Assembly: GCF_014982745.1 (NCBI RefSeq)
Contig: NZ_JADCKA010000005.1
Location: forward strand, 1-64,000
Reading direction: 5' to 3'
DNA length: 64,000 nt
Origin: Gallibacter intestinalis
GTDB taxonomy: Bacteria; Bacillota; Clostridia; Peptostreptococcales; Anaerovoracaceae
This document shows, piece by piece, positions 9,127 through 21,200 of this stretch. The translations under genes and the position numbers were made by a program. Under the pieces are notes generated by a model. That model saw only the letters and a list, made by a program, of their open reading frames with translations, was not told the origin of the DNA and ran no database searches. Each line of letters starts with the position of its first letter. Position 1 is the stretch's first letter.

Positions 9127-9798
9127 ATGCAGGATTATATTGAAGGTATAAAAATTGCATATAGCGGAGCGACGACTACACTGCTTATCAGCGGTGTAGC
9201 CGTTGTGCTTGGTCTGGTATTAGGCCTGATTGTCGCTTTATGCAGAACATCAAATGTAAAAGTGCTTAGAGGAATAGCATCGGTATATGTTGATGTACTT
9301 AGAGGTACTCCTCTGGTAGTACAGGCCCTGATATTGTATATGGGTCTTCCGATGCTGCTTCAGAGCAACGGAATAATGTTCACATGGGATACACCGGTAA
9401 TTGCCAGCATAATTGCCTGTGGTGTCAACTCTTCGGCATATGTGGGAGAAATCATCAGATCCGGTCTTCAGGCTATAGATAAGGGTCAGTCTGAAGCGGC
9501 AAGGTCTCTTGGTATGTCCCATGGACAGACCATGAAACTTGTTGTAATCCCTCAGGCTGTAAAGATTATTATTCCGGCTTTAGGTAATGAGTTTGTAACT
9601 CTGATTAAGGAAACAGCGATATTGTCTGTAATTTCCGTAACAGATATAACAAGGGCAAGTATGCTGTGGGCGTCATCCACATTTGTATATTTCCCTGCTT
9701 ACTTTGGTACGGCATTTGTATATCTGACACTGACAATTCCTCTTTCAAAGATAATGAATTATGTGGAAAGGAGGATGTCTACAGATGTTAAGAGTTAA
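9127..9798 (+). CDS. polar amino-acid ABC transporter permease
   Basis: 223 aa, His/Glu/Gln/Arg-type permease with about five membrane segments. The cytoplasmic EAA loop that docks the ATPase is visible as [23 protein letters not shown] near residue 125. The [10 protein letters not shown] segment is diagnostic of this class. It lies 38 bases behind the binding-protein gene and overlaps the ATPase gene by 14 bases. Confidence 0.93.
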   Translation: MQDYIEGIKIAYSGATTTLLISGVAVVLGLVLGLIVALCRTSNVKVLRGIASVYVDVLRGTPLVVQALILYMGLPMLLQSNGIMFTWDTPVIASIIACGVNSSAYVGEIIRSGLQAIDKGQSEAARSLGMSHGQTMKLVVIPQAVKIIIPALGNEFVTLIKETAILSVISVTDITRASMLWASSTFVYFPAYFGTAFVYLTLTIPLSKIMNYVERRMSTDVKS

Positions 9799-10513
9799 GG
9801 ACTTACATAAGAGCTTCGGAGACAACGAAGTGCTCAAAGGAATAGATGAAAATATAGAAAAGGGAGAAGTTGTCTGCGTTATAGGACCTTCAGGTTCAGG
9901 CAAAAGTACTTTTTTAAGATGCTTAAACCTTTTGGAGGAGCCTACTTCCGGTGAGGTATATCTGGATGATGAAAAGATAAATGATCCAAATGTGGATATA
10001 AATAAGGTGAGACAGAGATTGGGTATGGTGTTTCAGAATTTTAATCTCTTTCCTCACAAAACGGTAACTGAAAACATCACCATGGCGCCTATAAATGTGC
10101 TTAAAATGTCTCAGGCCGATGCAGTTAAAAGAGCCCATGAACTTTTGGAAATGGTTGGTTTAGCTGATAAAGCCGACGAATATCCAAAGTCCCTTTCCGG
10201 TGGACAGCAGCAGAGGGTTGCCATTGCAAGAGCCCTTGCCATGGAGCCTGAAGCTATGCTCTTTGACGAGCCTACATCTGCCCTGGACCCGGAAATGGTA
10301 GGGGATGTACTTGAAGTAATGAAAAATCTGGCTGCCGAAGGCATGACAATGGTTATAGTTACCCACGAAATGGGATTTGCCAGAGAAGTTGCAGACAGAG
10401 TTGTATTTATGGACGGCGGATATCTTGTGGAGGAAGGAACTCCGGAGGAGATATTTGACAATCCTAAGGAAGAACGAGTTAAAGATTTTCTCAGCAAGGT
10501 GCTGAATGTTTAA
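9785..10513 (+). CDS. polar amino-acid ABC transporter ATP-binding protein
   Basis: 242 aa. Walker [10 protein letters not shown] near residue 33, Q-loop [10 protein letters not shown], signature [16 protein letters not shown], Walker [14 protein letters not shown] and the switch His in VTHEMGFA are all present. It energises the permease. ATG 9785 is chosen over an in-frame start at 9761 because AGGAGG lies about 10 bases upstream and the protein then begins [12 protein letters not shown], as family members do. Confidence 0.94.
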   Translation: MLRVKDLHKSFGDNEVLKGIDENIEKGEVVCVIGPSGSGKSTFLRCLNLLEEPTSGEVYLDDEKINDPNVDINKVRQRLGMVFQNFNLFPHKTVTENITMAPINVLKMSQADAVKRAHELLEMVGLADKADEYPKSLSGGQQQRVAIARALAMEPEAMLFDEPTSALDPEMVGDVLEVMKNLAAEGMTMVIVTHEMGFAREVADRVVFMDGGYLVEEGTPEEIFDNPKEERVKDFLSKVLNV

Positions 10514-10531
10514 AGTAAATGGAGAAATAAA

Positions 10532-11227
10532 ATGAAGTATAAAATTTTAGGCGATTCTGATTGCCCTTTAGTACATATTGAACTTATAAACGGCGAAACC
10601 GTTAAAATCGAAAATGGAGCAATGGCTTATCTTTCCAATGTGGAATTGGAAGGAAAGATGAACAGCGGTAAAAAAGGTCTTGGCGGAGTGCTTGGAGCAA
10701 TCGGCCGCAGCGTAACCAGCGGCGAAAGCATCTTTATAACCCACGCTCATGGTCTTTCCGACGATGCATTTATAGGCATTGCACCGGCAACACCGGGCAA
10801 AATCGTAAGCCTTGATGTGAGCGGAGCTACACAGTATAGACTTAATACAGGAGCATTTCTTGCCTGTGATAACGGAGTTGAATATGTTATGAAATCCCAG
10901 AGCATAGGAAAAGCATTTATGGGTGGCACAGGTGGATTCTTTGTGATGGAAACTCAGGGAACAGGAAACATTTTAGTATCTGCCTTTGGAGATATACTTA
11001 CAATGGAAATTACACCGGATAAACCGCTCACCATTGATAACGAACATGTGGTAGCATGGGATGCTTCACTGGATTACGATATACATGTGGCTTCCGGAAC
11101 CTTCGGATTTAAGACTGGCGAAGGTGTTGTAAATGAATTCCATGGACAGGGTAAGGTGTTTATTCAGACAAGAAATATCCATAATCTGGCGGATGCTGTA
11201 AGGCCGTTTATTCCGACAGGAAATTAA
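10532..11227 (+). CDS. AIM24 / TIGR00266 family protein
   Basis: 231 aa of beta-rich, glycine-rich sequence. It contains the family pattern of an N-terminal strand set, the SGESIFITHAHG segment and repeated GTG/GFF-type strands. Family members are soluble trimeric barrels of unclear role (the yeast homologue is mitochondrial AIM24). It follows the ABC ATPase by 18 bases, so it may be co-transcribed, but a functional link is not evident. A terminator follows. Confidence 0.88.
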   Translation: MKYKILGDSDCPLVHIELINGETVKIENGAMAYLSNVELEGKMNSGKKGLGGVLGAIGRSVTSGESIFITHAHGLSDDAFIGIAPATPGKIVSLDVSGATQYRLNTGAFLACDNGVEYVMKSQSIGKAFMGGTGGFFVMETQGTGNILVSAFGDILTMEITPDKPLTIDNEHVVAWDASLDYDIHVASGTFGFKTGEGVVNEFHGQGKVFIQTRNIHNLADAVRPFIPTGN

Positions 11228-11287
11228 AAAATATAAGCGATAAAAACAGAAGATTGACGAATCTCTCTAAGGGTTCGATACGCTTAG

Positions 11288-11316
11288 GGCTTTCCTTATT
11301 GGAAAGCCTATTTTTT
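11288..11316 (+). terminator. Rho-independent terminator
   Basis: GGCTTTCC (11288-11295), loop TTATT, GGAAAGCC (11301-11308), then TATTTTTT. It separates the ABC/AIM24 unit from secA. A TATAAT (11342-11347) downstream is the likely secA -10; its -35 is weak. Confidence 0.85.
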
Positions 11317-11421
11317 ATGATTTTTTTGGCGCTATTTATGGTATAATTTATTAGTTGTGTAAAGAAGTAATCAATGTGTGATAAAAAGATAAGAAAGATA
11401 AGTTAGGAAAGGTAGAAAAAT

Positions 11422-14193
11422 ATGGGATTAATGGAAAAAATCTTTGGTGATCTCAATGCCAAAGAAGTCAAAAAAGTAGAAAAAATAGTAGACGAAATTG
11501 AAGCCCTTGACGAAAGCATGCAGGCTCTTTCCGACGATGAGCTTAAGGCCAAAACACCGGAATTTAAAGAAAGACTTAAAAACGGTGAAACTCTGGACGA
11601 TATTCTTCCAGAGGCCTATGCGGTATGTCGTGAAGCAGCAGCAAGAACTCTCGGTATGAAACACTTTAGAGTGCAGCTTATAGGTGGTGTCGTTCTCCAT
11701 CAGGGTAGAATAGCTGAAATGAAAACAGGTGAAGGTAAAACCTTGGTGGCAACACTTCCTGTATATCTTAATGCCTTGGAAGGCAAGGGCGTTCATGTGG
11801 TAACTGTCAACGACTATCTGGCAAAGCGTGACTGCGAGTGGATGAGCAAGTGCTACAACTTCCTAGGACTTTCAGTGGGCTGTGTTATTCACGGTATTCC
11901 TACAGAAGAGCGTAAGGCAGCCTATCAGGCGGATATAACATATGGTACAAATAACGAATACGGTTTTGACTATCTGAGAGATAATATGGTTCTCTACAAG
12001 GAAAACATGATGCAGAGAGAACTTAACTTTGCCATTGTCGACGAGGTGGACTCCATCCTCATAGATGAGGCAAGAACACCTCTCATTATTTCCGGTAGAG
12101 GAGACAAATCCACCGATATGTATAAAAAGGCGGATGTATTCGTTAAAGGTCTTAAGGCTGAAGAGGATTTCACCGTTGAGGAAAAGGATAAACAGGTTTC
12201 CTTGACTGAAGATGGTGTTAAAAAGTGCGAAGCCTACTTTGAAATTGAAAACTTCGCCGACCCTGAAAACATGGAAGTAAACCACCATGTAATGCAGGCT
12301 CTTAAAGCCAATTACATCATGAAAAAGGATGTTGACTATATCATAAAGGACGGAGAAATAGTAATCGTAGACGAATTTACAGGTCGTTTGATGTTCGGAA
12401 GAAGATACAGCGACGGTCTGCATCAGGCTATCGAATCTAAGGAAGGTGTAGAAGTAAGATCTGAATCCAAGACCCTTGCTACAATCACCTTGCAGAACTA
12501 TTTCAGAATGTATCAGAAGCTGTCCGGAATGACAGGTACGGCTAAAACTGAAGAAGACGAATTCCGTGATATTTACAACATGGATGTTGTGGTAATACCT
12601 ACAAACAAACCTATTCAGAGAATCGATAACGAGGATGCGGTATATACTACTGAAAGAGGAAAATATCACGCCATTGCAGACAGAGTGGAGGCAGCCCACA
12701 GAAAGGGTCAGCCGGTACTGGTTGGTACAATCTCCATAGAAAATTCCGAGCTCATAGCTGGAATGCTTAAAAAGAGAGGCATTAAGGGCTTTAATATACT
12801 TAATGCAAAGAATCATGAAAAGGAAGCTCAGATAGTAGCCGAAGCCGGTCGTGAGGGGGCTATTACAATTGCAACAAATATGGCCGGTCGTGGTACGGAC
12901 ATTATCCTGGGTGGTAACCCGGAATTTGAAGCAAGAAAGGAAATGGCTAAGGAAGGCTATCCTTCCGATGTAATCGCCTTTGCGGCAACTCTTATTCCTA
13001 CCGATGATCCTGAGCTTAAAGCTGCAAGAGAAGAGTTTACGAGACTTCATGATAAGTTCAAGGAAGAAAGAAAGGACGAGCAGCAGAGGGTTAGAAATGC
13101 CGGCGGTCTTTGCATAATAGGTACCGAAAGACATGAATCCAGAAGAATTGATAACCAGCTGAGAGGTCGTTCCGGTCGTCAGGGAGACCCTGGTGAAACA
13201 GTATTTTGCATTTCCATGGAAGATGAACTTTTAAGACTATTTGGCGGCGAGAGAATGCAGGCTATGGTTCAGAGAATGGGCTTTGGCGAGGATGAAGCAA
13301 TCGAAGCAAAGATGATTACCCGTTCCATTGAAAACGCTCAGAAAAAAGTGGAAGGCAAGAACTTCGGAGCAAGAAAATATGTCCTGCAGTATGACAATGT
13401 AATGAACAAGCAGAGGGAAATCATCTATGGAGAAAGAAAGAAAGTTCTCTTTGGTGAGGACCTTAAGGAATATATCACCAATATGACAGGTGAACTTATT
13501 GAAAGCTGCGTGCTTCCTGTAACAGCCGGCAGCAAGTTCCCTGAGGAATGGGATTTTGAGACTCTTACAAAGAATCTCAGACGAATTTGTCCGAGATTTG
13601 AAGGAGTTGATACCAGCGAAGACCATCTGATGTCCATGACAGAGGAAAGCCTTATTGAAGAAATTAAGGAAGCCTTTGCAAAGCTTTATACGGAAAAGGA
13701 AGAGGAAATCGGTGTAGACCGTATGAGAGAGCTGGAAAGAATGATTCTCTTAAGAGTTGTGGACAGCAAGTGGATGGATCACATCGATGCCATGGATCAG
13801 CTTAAGAGTGGTATCGGCCTTAGAGGATACGGTCAGCAGGATCCTGCCGGAGCCTATGCGCAGGAAGGCTTTGATATGTTTGAGGAAATGATCGGTTCCA
13901 TCAAGGAAGACACCGTGAAATTCTGCTACAATGTAACCCTTGCAACAAAGACAGAGCGTAAGGAAATTATTTCCGGCGGCGAAGAAAAGAAGGAAGATGT
14001 TGCAGAGGTTGAAAGACAGATGGCAGCAGAGCAGGCAATGGCAGCGGGAGCTCCTCAGGCAGCGCAGGTACCTGAAAGGGAAAAGCCTAAGCAGCAGCCT
14101 GTAAAGAGAGAAGAACCAAAGGTTGGAAGAAACGACCCTTGTCCTTGCGGCAGCGGCAAGAAGTATAAATACTGCTGCGGAAAAGATAAATAA
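11422..14193 (+). CDS. secA: preprotein translocase ATPase SecA
   Basis: 923 aa, full length. It drives protein export through SecYEG. Visible elements are Walker A ([14 protein letters not shown], near residue 106), the DEAD-type [12 protein letters not shown], the cross-linking domain, NBD2 with [13 protein letters not shown] and [11 protein letters not shown], the helical scaffold, and a Pro/Gln/Glu-rich linker. The last 20 residues form a SEC-C zinc finger ([14 protein letters not shown]). An AGGAAAGG stands before the ATG. prfB follows 13 bases later, a common arrangement in Firmicutes. Confidence 0.97.
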   Translation: MGLMEKIFGDLNAKEVKKVEKIVDEIEALDESMQALSDDELKAKTPEFKERLKNGETLDDILPEAYAVCREAAARTLGMKHFRVQLIGGVVLHQGRIAEMKTGEGKTLVATLPVYLNALEGKGVHVVTVNDYLAKRDCEWMSKCYNFLGLSVGCVIHGIPTEERKAAYQADITYGTNNEYGFDYLRDNMVLYKENMMQRELNFAIVDEVDSILIDEARTPLIISGRGDKSTDMYKKADVFVKGLKAEEDFTVEEKDKQVSLTEDGVKKCEAYFEIENFADPENMEVNHHVMQALKANYIMKKDVDYIIKDGEIVIVDEFTGRLMFGRRYSDGLHQAIESKEGVEVRSESKTLATITLQNYFRMYQKLSGMTGTAKTEEDEFRDIYNMDVVVIPTNKPIQRIDNEDAVYTTERGKYHAIADRVEAAHRKGQPVLVGTISIENSELIAGMLKKRGIKGFNILNAKNHEKEAQIVAEAGREGAITIATNMAGRGTDIILGGNPEFEARKEMAKEGYPSDVIAFAATLIPTDDPELKAAREEFTRLHDKFKEERKDEQQRVRNAGGLCIIGTERHESRRIDNQLRGRSGRQGDPGETVFCISMEDELLRLFGGERMQAMVQRMGFGEDEAIEAKMITRSIENAQKKVEGKNFGARKYVLQYDNVMNKQREIIYGERKKVLFGEDLKEYITNMTGELIESCVLPVTAGSKFPEEWDFETLTKNLRRICPRFEGVDTSEDHLMSMTEESLIEEIKEAFAKLYTEKEEEIGVDRMRELERMILLRVVDSKWMDHIDAMDQLKSGIGLRGYGQQDPAGAYAQEGFDMFEEMIGSIKEDTVKFCYNVTLATKTERKEIISGGEEKKEDVAEVERQMAAEQAMAAGAPQAAQVPEREKPKQQPVKREEPKVGRNDPCPCGSGKKYKYCCGKDK

Positions 14194-14206
14194 AGGGGTG
14201 ATTTAA

Positions 14207-15308
14207 ATGGTTATGCTGGAAGAACTGAAGGGCAGATTGCCCCAGATGGCAGCAGACCTTAAAGAGGTAGGTGAGTCCCTTTGACCCGGCTGGGCTTAGG
14301 GAAAAGATAGACGGTCTCACAAAGGAGACCATGAAAGAGGATTTCTGGAATGACGGAGAAAAGGCTCAGGGTGTTTTAAAAAACAAAAAAGCCCTTGAGG
14401 ATAAGCTAGGTGAATACGAAGATCTGGAAAAGAGCCTTGAGGACATCGAGGTTATGATTCAGCTGGCAGAAGAGGAAAACGATGAAGCTACTGCAGCGGA
14501 GGTCATCAATCTCGGTAAGGAATACGATGAGAAGTTCGAAAAGGTAAAGATAAAGACACTTCTCACAGGAGAATATGATGCCAGTAATGCGATTCTTAAT
14601 ATTCATGCAGGCTCAGGCGGAACAGATGCTCAGGACTGGGCGGAAATCCTTTTAAGAATGTACACAAGATACGGAGAAAAGAACGGATACGGTGTAAAGC
14701 TTTTGTATCTGCAAGAGGATACGGAGGGCGGCATCAAATCCGCAACACTTCTTATAGAAGGAGAAAACGCCTACGGTTATCTTAAAAACGAAAAGGGCGT
14801 TCACAGACTTGTAAGGATTTCTCCTTATGATTCTTCAGGCAGAAGACATACTTCCTTTGCATCGGTGGATGTAATGCCTGAAATCAACGATGAGATAACC
14901 GTGGAAATCGATCCTGAGGATTTGAGGATAGATACTTTCAGATCCAGCGGAGCAGGCGGTCAGCATGTAAATAAGACGGATTCTGCCATTAGGATTACAC
15001 ATATTCCGACAAATATTGTGGTGTCCTGCCAGAACGAAAGATCTCAGCATCAGAACAGGGAAATGGCCATGAGAATGCTCAAGTCAAAACTCATGGAACT
15101 GGCAGAACAGGAGCATAAGGAAAATCTTAAGGAGCTTAAAGGAGACTTTTCACAGATTACATGGGGAAGCCAGATTAGATCCTATGTGTTCCATCCATAC
15201 ACCATGGTAAAGGACCATAGAACCGGAGCTGAAGTGGGAAATGTAGACAAAGTGCTAGACGGAGATCTGGATTACTTTATCAATGAAGAACTTAAGCAAA
15301 AGATATAG
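14207..15308 (+). CDS. prfB: peptide chain release factor 2, expressed by programmed +1 frameshift
   Basis: 366 aa after frameshifting: 25 codons from ATG 14207 to CTT 14279-14281, in-frame TGA at 14282-14284, then +1 shift into the frame starting GAC 14283 and ending at 15308. It releases peptides at UGA and UAA. The GGQ catalytic loop (SGAGGQHVNKTDSAIR) is intact. The codon-recognition tripeptide, usually SPF, reads SPY here (RISPYDSSGRRHTSF). AAGGGGTG lies before the ATG. If annotated without the shift, the gene appears to start wrongly at GTG 14271. Confidence 0.95.
14271..14285 (+). promoter_or_regulatory. prfB autoregulatory frameshift site
   Basis: AGGTGAG ends a few bases before the slippery CTTTGAC (14279-14285). 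The Shine-Dalgarno-like element pairs with 16S rRNA and the poorly terminating UGA-C pauses the ribosome, so low RF2 favours the +1 shift. This is the classical RF2 feedback loop; the sequence elements are directly visible. Confidence 0.93.
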
Positions 15309-15347
15309 GATACAGCATAGTTATTATCATATAAAACAGGAGAACAG

Positions 15348-17609
15348 ATGACGGATATAGCGGCAAAAATAGCAGGAGAGTTTGGAGTTCGTGAAAGCCA
15401 GGTCAGTGCGGCAATAGACCTTATCGACCAGGGCAACACGATTCCTTTTATAGCCAGATACAGAAAGGAAGCTACAGGAGGCCTTGATGATGAAGTTCTG
15501 AGAGCCATCGACGAAAGATTGGCATATCTGAGAGGACTTGAAGAGCGTAAGGAAGAGGTTATAAGGCTTATAGATGAGCAGGGAAAACTGACAGAAGAAC
15601 TTAAGGCTGAGATTATGAAGGCCGAAGTTCTTCAGAGAGTTGAAGACCTGTACAAGCCATACAAACAGAAAAAGGCCACAAGGGCGTCTAAGGCGAGAGA
15701 AAAGGGACTTGAACCTCTTGCACTCACTTTCCTTGAGCAGAAACTTACGGAAGGGGAGCCAAAGGAGCTGGCGGCGGAATTTGTTGACGCAGAAAAGGGA
15801 GTAGAAACTCCTGAGGATGCAATTCAGGGAGCCATGGATATAATCGCTGAAATGATTTCCGATGATGCAGAAATCATTGATATCATCAGAGAAAAAACCG
15901 CTGCTCATGGCATGATAAAAACAGAGGCCACAGATCCGGAGGCTAAATCCGTCTATGAAATGTATTATGATTCCAGTGAGCCTGTATCAAAGATGCCAAA
16001 TCACAGAGTGCTGGCGATAAACAGAGGAGAAAAGGAAGAATTTATAAAGGTTAAGGTGGAAACCGATACCGAATCGATGGAAAGAGCCATTGCCGATAAG
16101 GTGATTACAAACAGCGATTCGATATTTACAGAGATTCTCAATGAAACTATAGCGGATTCATATAAGAGACTTATTGCGCCTTCCGTGGAAAGGGAGACAA
16201 GAAATGCTCTTACGGAAAGAGCGGAAGCTGAAGCGGTTAAGATTTTTGCTAAAAATACCGAAAAGCTGCTTATGACACCTCCTGTAAAAGGTGCAAGGAT
16301 TATAGCCATAGACCCAGGCTACAGAACTGGATGTAAGGTAGCGGTAATAGATGAAACAGGAAAGCTCCTTGCTTATACGACAATTTATCCTACTAAGCCT
16401 AAGGAAGATATAGCCGGTACCGAAAGAACTCTGGAAAAACTGGCAGATAGATTTAAGATAAATACCATAGTAATCGGAAACGGTACAGCAAGCCGTGAGA
16501 CCGAAGAGGTGGTTGCTTCATATATTAAAAAATCCGGAAGGGATATCAGATACACAATAGTAAATGAGGCGGGCGCTTCAGTGTATTCGGCATCGAAGCT
16601 TGCCACAGAAGAGTATCCTGATCTAGATGTAACCACGAGAGGCGCGATGTCTCTTGGCAGAAGGCTTCAAGACCCTTTGGCAGAGCTTGTTAAGATACCT
16701 ACAAAGAGCATAGGTGTAGGTCAGTATCAGCATGACATAAATCAGAAAAACCTGGAAAAGGCTTTGGATGATGTTGTGGAGGATTGTGTAAACAGAGTAG
16801 GTGTTGATCTTAATACGGCTTCTGCTTCTCTGCTTTCGCATATTGCAGGTATAAGCAGTGCCGTTGCTAAAAATATAATTGCATATAGAGAGGAAAACGG
16901 TCCATTTAGCGATAGAAAGCAGCTTAAGAAGGTTCCTAAGCTTGGACCTAAAGCCTTTGAACAGTGTGCAGGCTTTTTAAGAATTTCCGACGGTAAAAAT
17001 CCTCTTGATGCCACATCCGTTCACCCAGAGTCTTATGAAGCTGCTGAAAGAGTTTTAAAGACCTTGGGCATAAAGGGCGAAGATTTGGCAAAGGGCGGAG
17101 TAGCTGATATTGAGGAAAGAGTATGCACCCAGTTTGCACCAAATGAGCAGGAAAGACCAAAGAGCAGAGCGAAAGGTTTAGCGGCTTTAAAGGATATGGC
17201 TCCTAAAAAGGATAATCCGCTAAAGAATCTTGGCAAAGCTATGGATAAGATGGCCCAGGAGCTGGAAATCGGTGAATTTACCGTAAGAGACATAGTTGAG
17301 GAAATTAAAAAACCGGGCAGAGACCCAAGAGAGGATGCGCCGGAGGTTGTATTTAGAAGGGATGTAAGGGACTTTGATGACCTTGAGCCGGGAATGGAAA
17401 TGACGGGAACCGTCAGAAATGTTGTAGACTTCGGGGCCTTCGTGGATATCGGTGTAAAAAATGATGGACTTGTTCATGTTTCTCAGATGAGCGACAGATT
17501 TATAAAGCATCCTATGGATGTGGTTTCCGTAGGTGATACTGTAAAGGTTAAAATCCTCGAGGTTGATAAGGAAAGACAAAAGATTTCCCTTACAATGAAG
17601 CTTAAATAA
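15348..17609 (+). CDS. tex: Tex family S1 RNA-binding transcription accessory protein
   Basis: 753 aa. In order: an N-terminal Tex helical region, a YqgF/RNase-H-like domain (IAIDPGYRTGCKVAVID near residue 325), two helix-hairpin-helix motifs (NTASASLLSHIAGISSAVAKNI region) and a C-terminal S1 domain (GTVRNVVDFGAFVDIGVKNDGLVH). Tex homologues bind nucleic acid and affect transcription. It follows prfB with a short gap and an AGGAGAA ribosome-binding site. Confidence 0.95.
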   Translation: MTDIAAKIAGEFGVRESQVSAAIDLIDQGNTIPFIARYRKEATGGLDDEVLRAIDERLAYLRGLEERKEEVIRLIDEQGKLTEELKAEIMKAEVLQRVEDLYKPYKQKKATRASKAREKGLEPLALTFLEQKLTEGEPKELAAEFVDAEKGVETPEDAIQGAMDIIAEMISDDAEIIDIIREKTAAHGMIKTEATDPEAKSVYEMYYDSSEPVSKMPNHRVLAINRGEKEEFIKVKVETDTESMERAIADKVITNSDSIFTEILNETIADSYKRLIAPSVERETRNALTERAEAEAVKIFAKNTEKLLMTPPVKGARIIAIDPGYRTGCKVAVIDETGKLLAYTTIYPTKPKEDIAGTERTLEKLADRFKINTIVIGNGTASRETEEVVASYIKKSGRDIRYTIVNEAGASVYSASKLATEEYPDLDVTTRGAMSLGRRLQDPLAELVKIPTKSIGVGQYQHDINQKNLEKALDDVVEDCVNRVGVDLNTASASLLSHIAGISSAVAKNIIAYREENGPFSDRKQLKKVPKLGPKAFEQCAGFLRISDGKNPLDATSVHPESYEAAERVLKTLGIKGEDLAKGGVADIEERVCTQFAPNEQERPKSRAKGLAALKDMAPKKDNPLKNLGKAMDKMAQELEIGEFTVRDIVEEIKKPGRDPREDAPEVVFRRDVRDFDDLEPGMEMTGTVRNVVDFGAFVDIGVKNDGLVHVSQMSDRFIKHPMDVVSVGDTVKVKILEVDKERQKISLTMKLK

Positions 17610-17649
17610 ACTGATAGATAACTGATAGCTAATAGAAACGGAGATTATT

Positions 17650-18297
17650 ATGATAGATACGGTTCTGATAGATTTTGACGGAACTTTGATGAATACCAGA
17701 GAAGGAATCGTAAATTCCTGGAAGCATCTATATAAAGTTACAAGAAACATAGAGCCTGAAGAGGAGGTTTTAAAGGTTACTTTCGGGGAGCCACTCAGAA
17801 CCTCCCTTGAAAAATTCTTTCCGGAAATGGATCCCGATGATGCCCTTGCCATATATAAGGAATATCAGGCAGAACATCACGAGCAGATGATGAAGCCATT
17901 TCCCGGTGTTGTGGAAATGGTAAAAAAGCTTAAGGTCAGAGGATTTAAAGTAGCACTGGTGACATCAAGGGGAGAAAAATCCTCTGTGGAGGGCCTTGAA
18001 ATGTGCGGGATTTTAAATTGTTTTGATGAGCTTATCACCGCCAATAAATGTGAAAAGCATAAACCTGAGCCGGAGCCGATTTACATGGCAATGGAAAGAC
18101 TTGGCTCTGCACCGGAACATACAGTAATGATAGGTGATACCATGTATGATCTTATCAGTGCCAAAAGGGCAGGAGTCAAGTCCATACTGGTGGGATGGAA
18201 TGTGCTTGATAAAAAGCCTGAGGATATGGGAGAGTATGCTCCCGACGAGATTTTGCAAAGAGCTGAAGATATTTTTGATGTTTTGGAGAAATTCTAA
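17650..18297 (+). CDS. HAD-superfamily phosphatase (PpaX/phosphoglycolate-phosphatase-like)
   Basis: 215 aa. Motif I DFDGTLMNT near residue 9, motif II VTSRGEKS near residue 102, the catalytic Lys in HKPEPEP, and motif III MIGDTMYDLISAKRAG are in order, with a helical cap between I and II. It hydrolyses a small phosphate ester; the family includes pyrophosphatase PpaX and phosphoglycolate phosphatase, which I cannot separate here. Its TAA overlaps the addB-like ATG by one base, so the two are coupled. Confidence 0.88.
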   Translation: MIDTVLIDFDGTLMNTREGIVNSWKHLYKVTRNIEPEEEVLKVTFGEPLRTSLEKFFPEMDPDDALAIYKEYQAEHHEQMMKPFPGVVEMVKKLKVRGFKVALVTSRGEKSSVEGLEMCGILNCFDELITANKCEKHKPEPEPIYMAMERLGSAPEHTVMIGDTMYDLISAKRAGVKSILVGWNVLDKKPEDMGEYAPDEILQRAEDIFDVLEKF

Positions 18298-21200
18298 TGC
18301 TGAACATATTTTACGGCAGAGAAGATATAGATAAATCGAAATTTATATACGAACATACGGAAGGCAAAACCATACTCATCGTACCTGATCAGTTTACGCT
18401 GCAGGCTGAGAAGGACGCCTTCTTTTATTTGCACAAGGATGCTTTTATAGATCTTGATGTTATGAGCTTTTCAAGACTGGGAAACAGAGTGCTTGATAAG
18501 GCTGGTATCAGGAAAAACTTTATAGGTTTGGAAGGCAGACAGATGCTTCTTACGGGCATAATCGCCAAGAGAAGGGAGCAGCTGGAGGTTTTTGGCGGAA
18601 GCGCCTTAAAGCAGGATTTTGTTTCCCTTGTAAACAATCTGATTTCTGAATTTAAGCAGCACGAGGTAAGTCCGGCAAATCTGAATGAAGCAAAAAGTCA
18701 TATTGAGGAAGGCAGCCTTCTGCATAGAAAGCTGTCGGAAATGCAGCTAATTTTTGAAGATTATGAGGCGGCCATAAAGGACAAGTACACAGACAGCGAG
18801 GACAAAATCAGTCTGTTTGCTGAAAATATGGATAAGGCGGATTTTGTAAAAGAAAGCAGCATATGGATATATGCCTTTGATTCCTTTACTGAAAAAAATT
18901 TAACCGTAATAAAAAGCCTTGAAAAATGGGCTAAAGCGGTTAATATCGTGCTGACATATTCTGATGAAGATAAAAGCAGTGAACTGTTTGCTCTGACAGG
19001 ACGCCTTATAAACAGATTTAAAAGGGATTATTCGGATGTACAAATATCTAAAATAGATGATGCATATAAAAGAAAAATGAGTCCGGATATTGCTCACATA
19101 GAAAAGGAACTTTTTACAGCAGTACCTGAAATCACAGAGAGCGCCGGTGGCATAAAAGTGGTAAGAGCCGCCAATATTTACAACCAAGCGGCGACGGCAG
19201 CTGCTCATGTTAAATCCCTTGTCAGAGCTAGAGGATATAAATACGGAGATATAGCTGTTATTTCCAATGACTTGGAAAACAAAGGATACCTGTATAAAAG
19301 AGTTTTTGAAGAATACGGAATGAAGCTCTTTATCGACAATAAGAGAGATATTACAGGTCATCCAGTTGTTATGGCAACTGTAGCGCTTTTGGATGTAGCT
19401 GAAAGATTTTATCGCAGAGAGGATGTGATGAAATACATCAAAAGCGGACTGGTGCTTGATGCAGAGGAAGCAAACAGTCTTGAGATATATGCTGAAAGAT
19501 ACGGCATAACCAGAGGCAGATGGATAAAACCATTTACCCTAGGGGCTGGAGTCTATGGGGATGAAGGCCTTAAAGAAATTGAAAATATAAGGAAAAAGGT
19601 AATTGAGCCTATTGAAGCTTTTTGCCAGGAATTTAAGGAGACAGAAAATCTATCGGAAAGAGTGGATGCCATAATAAGGCACATGGAAGGAAGATGTGCA
19701 GTTGTGGATAAGCTCAATGCCATGGCAGAAAGTCAGGATAAAGCAGGCATGCTGGAGCAATCTGCGCAGACCGTGCAGATATGGGATAAGATGACGGATA
19801 TTTTCAATCAGATGAAAGAGATTATCGGAGATGAAAAAATATCTGCGAGAGAATTTTCAAAGTTACTTAACACTGGACTTTCAGCTGTTAAGCTGGGATT
19901 GATACCTCCGGGAGCTGACAGTCTGATTATGGGTAATATGCAGAGGACAAGACGAAACCGTGTAAAGGCTGTTGTTGTTCTCGATGCTTCAGAGGGCATG
20001 CTTCCCATGGACAGAGATGAAGCTGGCATATTAAGTGAAGAGGAAAAGGAAATCCTTGCAGAAAACGATATAGACATATGCAATATGGGAAGCTTGATGA
20101 GCATGGAGGAATCCATGGCCATATACAGAAATCTTTCCATGGCGGAGGAGCATCTTTATATGAGTTATGCGGCTTCCGACAACGAGGGAAAGGGAGTTGA
20201 GGCTTCCCAGGTATTTTCTGAAGTCTGTGAGATGCTTAAAATAAAGCCGGAAAAGGATATTTTTGCAGAGGGGAATCCAGAGAACTTTATAGGAGGCAGA
20301 GATGCTGCGGTAAATAATCTTATCGGTGCCATGAGAGAAATCGCAGAGGGAAAAGAGGAAGAAGATGAAGGCGTAAAATTTGATCAAAGGGTATGGGCTG
20401 AAGTTTTTTCATGGTTTTCCCAAAGTGAAGATGTGCAAAAAATTGCAGATGCAATTACCGAAAGATTTGGTGTAGGCAGCAGCGAAGGTGCAAGGGCAGC
20501 AGAGCTTTACAGAAAAACAGAAGAGGGAATCCTTAAGGTCAGTCCGTCACGAATGGAAAAGTTCGGTAAATGTCCTTTCGCCCATTTTATTTCATACGGA
20601 CTTAGACCTGAGGAAATTAAGGAATACAAGGTGGAAGCCCCTGAAGCGGGCAGCATCTATCACAGCTGCATAATGGGAGTTTCCCAAAAACTGTCCGAAG
20701 GCCTTAAAGAAAAGGGCATGGATATAACGGATTCTAATTCTCCGTGGATGACGGTCACAAGACAGGATGTCGAGGAAATGACGGAAAAAATGCTGTCGCA
20801 GATAGCATCGGAATACAATGAAGGGCTTTTAAAACGCGGCAATGTGGAAAAATACAGGTACGAGCGAATTAAAGAAGTCTGCAACGATTCTATTTGGATG
20901 ATTATAAAGCAGGTGAGAAAGGGCAGCATAAAGGATATGATGTTTGAAGCAGGTTTCGGAGAAAACAAGCAGCTGCCTGCTTTGGCTGCAACTGACAAAG
21001 TTCTCATAGAGGGTCAGATAGACAGATTTGATATTCTCAAGGACGATTACAGCAAGGTAATAGACTACAAATCAGGTAAGGACAGCTATAACGAAGCTGA
21101 GGCAAAGGCGGGAGTAAAGCTGCAGCTGTTTATATACCTGATGGCATCCTCGGGTATTGATCTTAAGCCGGGAGGAGCCTTTTACTTCCATGTAAAGGAT

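Noticed and set aside
11872-13134. 420-codon open frame antisense to secA
   Set aside because: It lies wholly opposite the strongly coding secA frame, has no ribosome-binding site, and its sequence (hydrophobic, Ser/Phe/Leu-rich) is what codon bias produces on the reverse strand.
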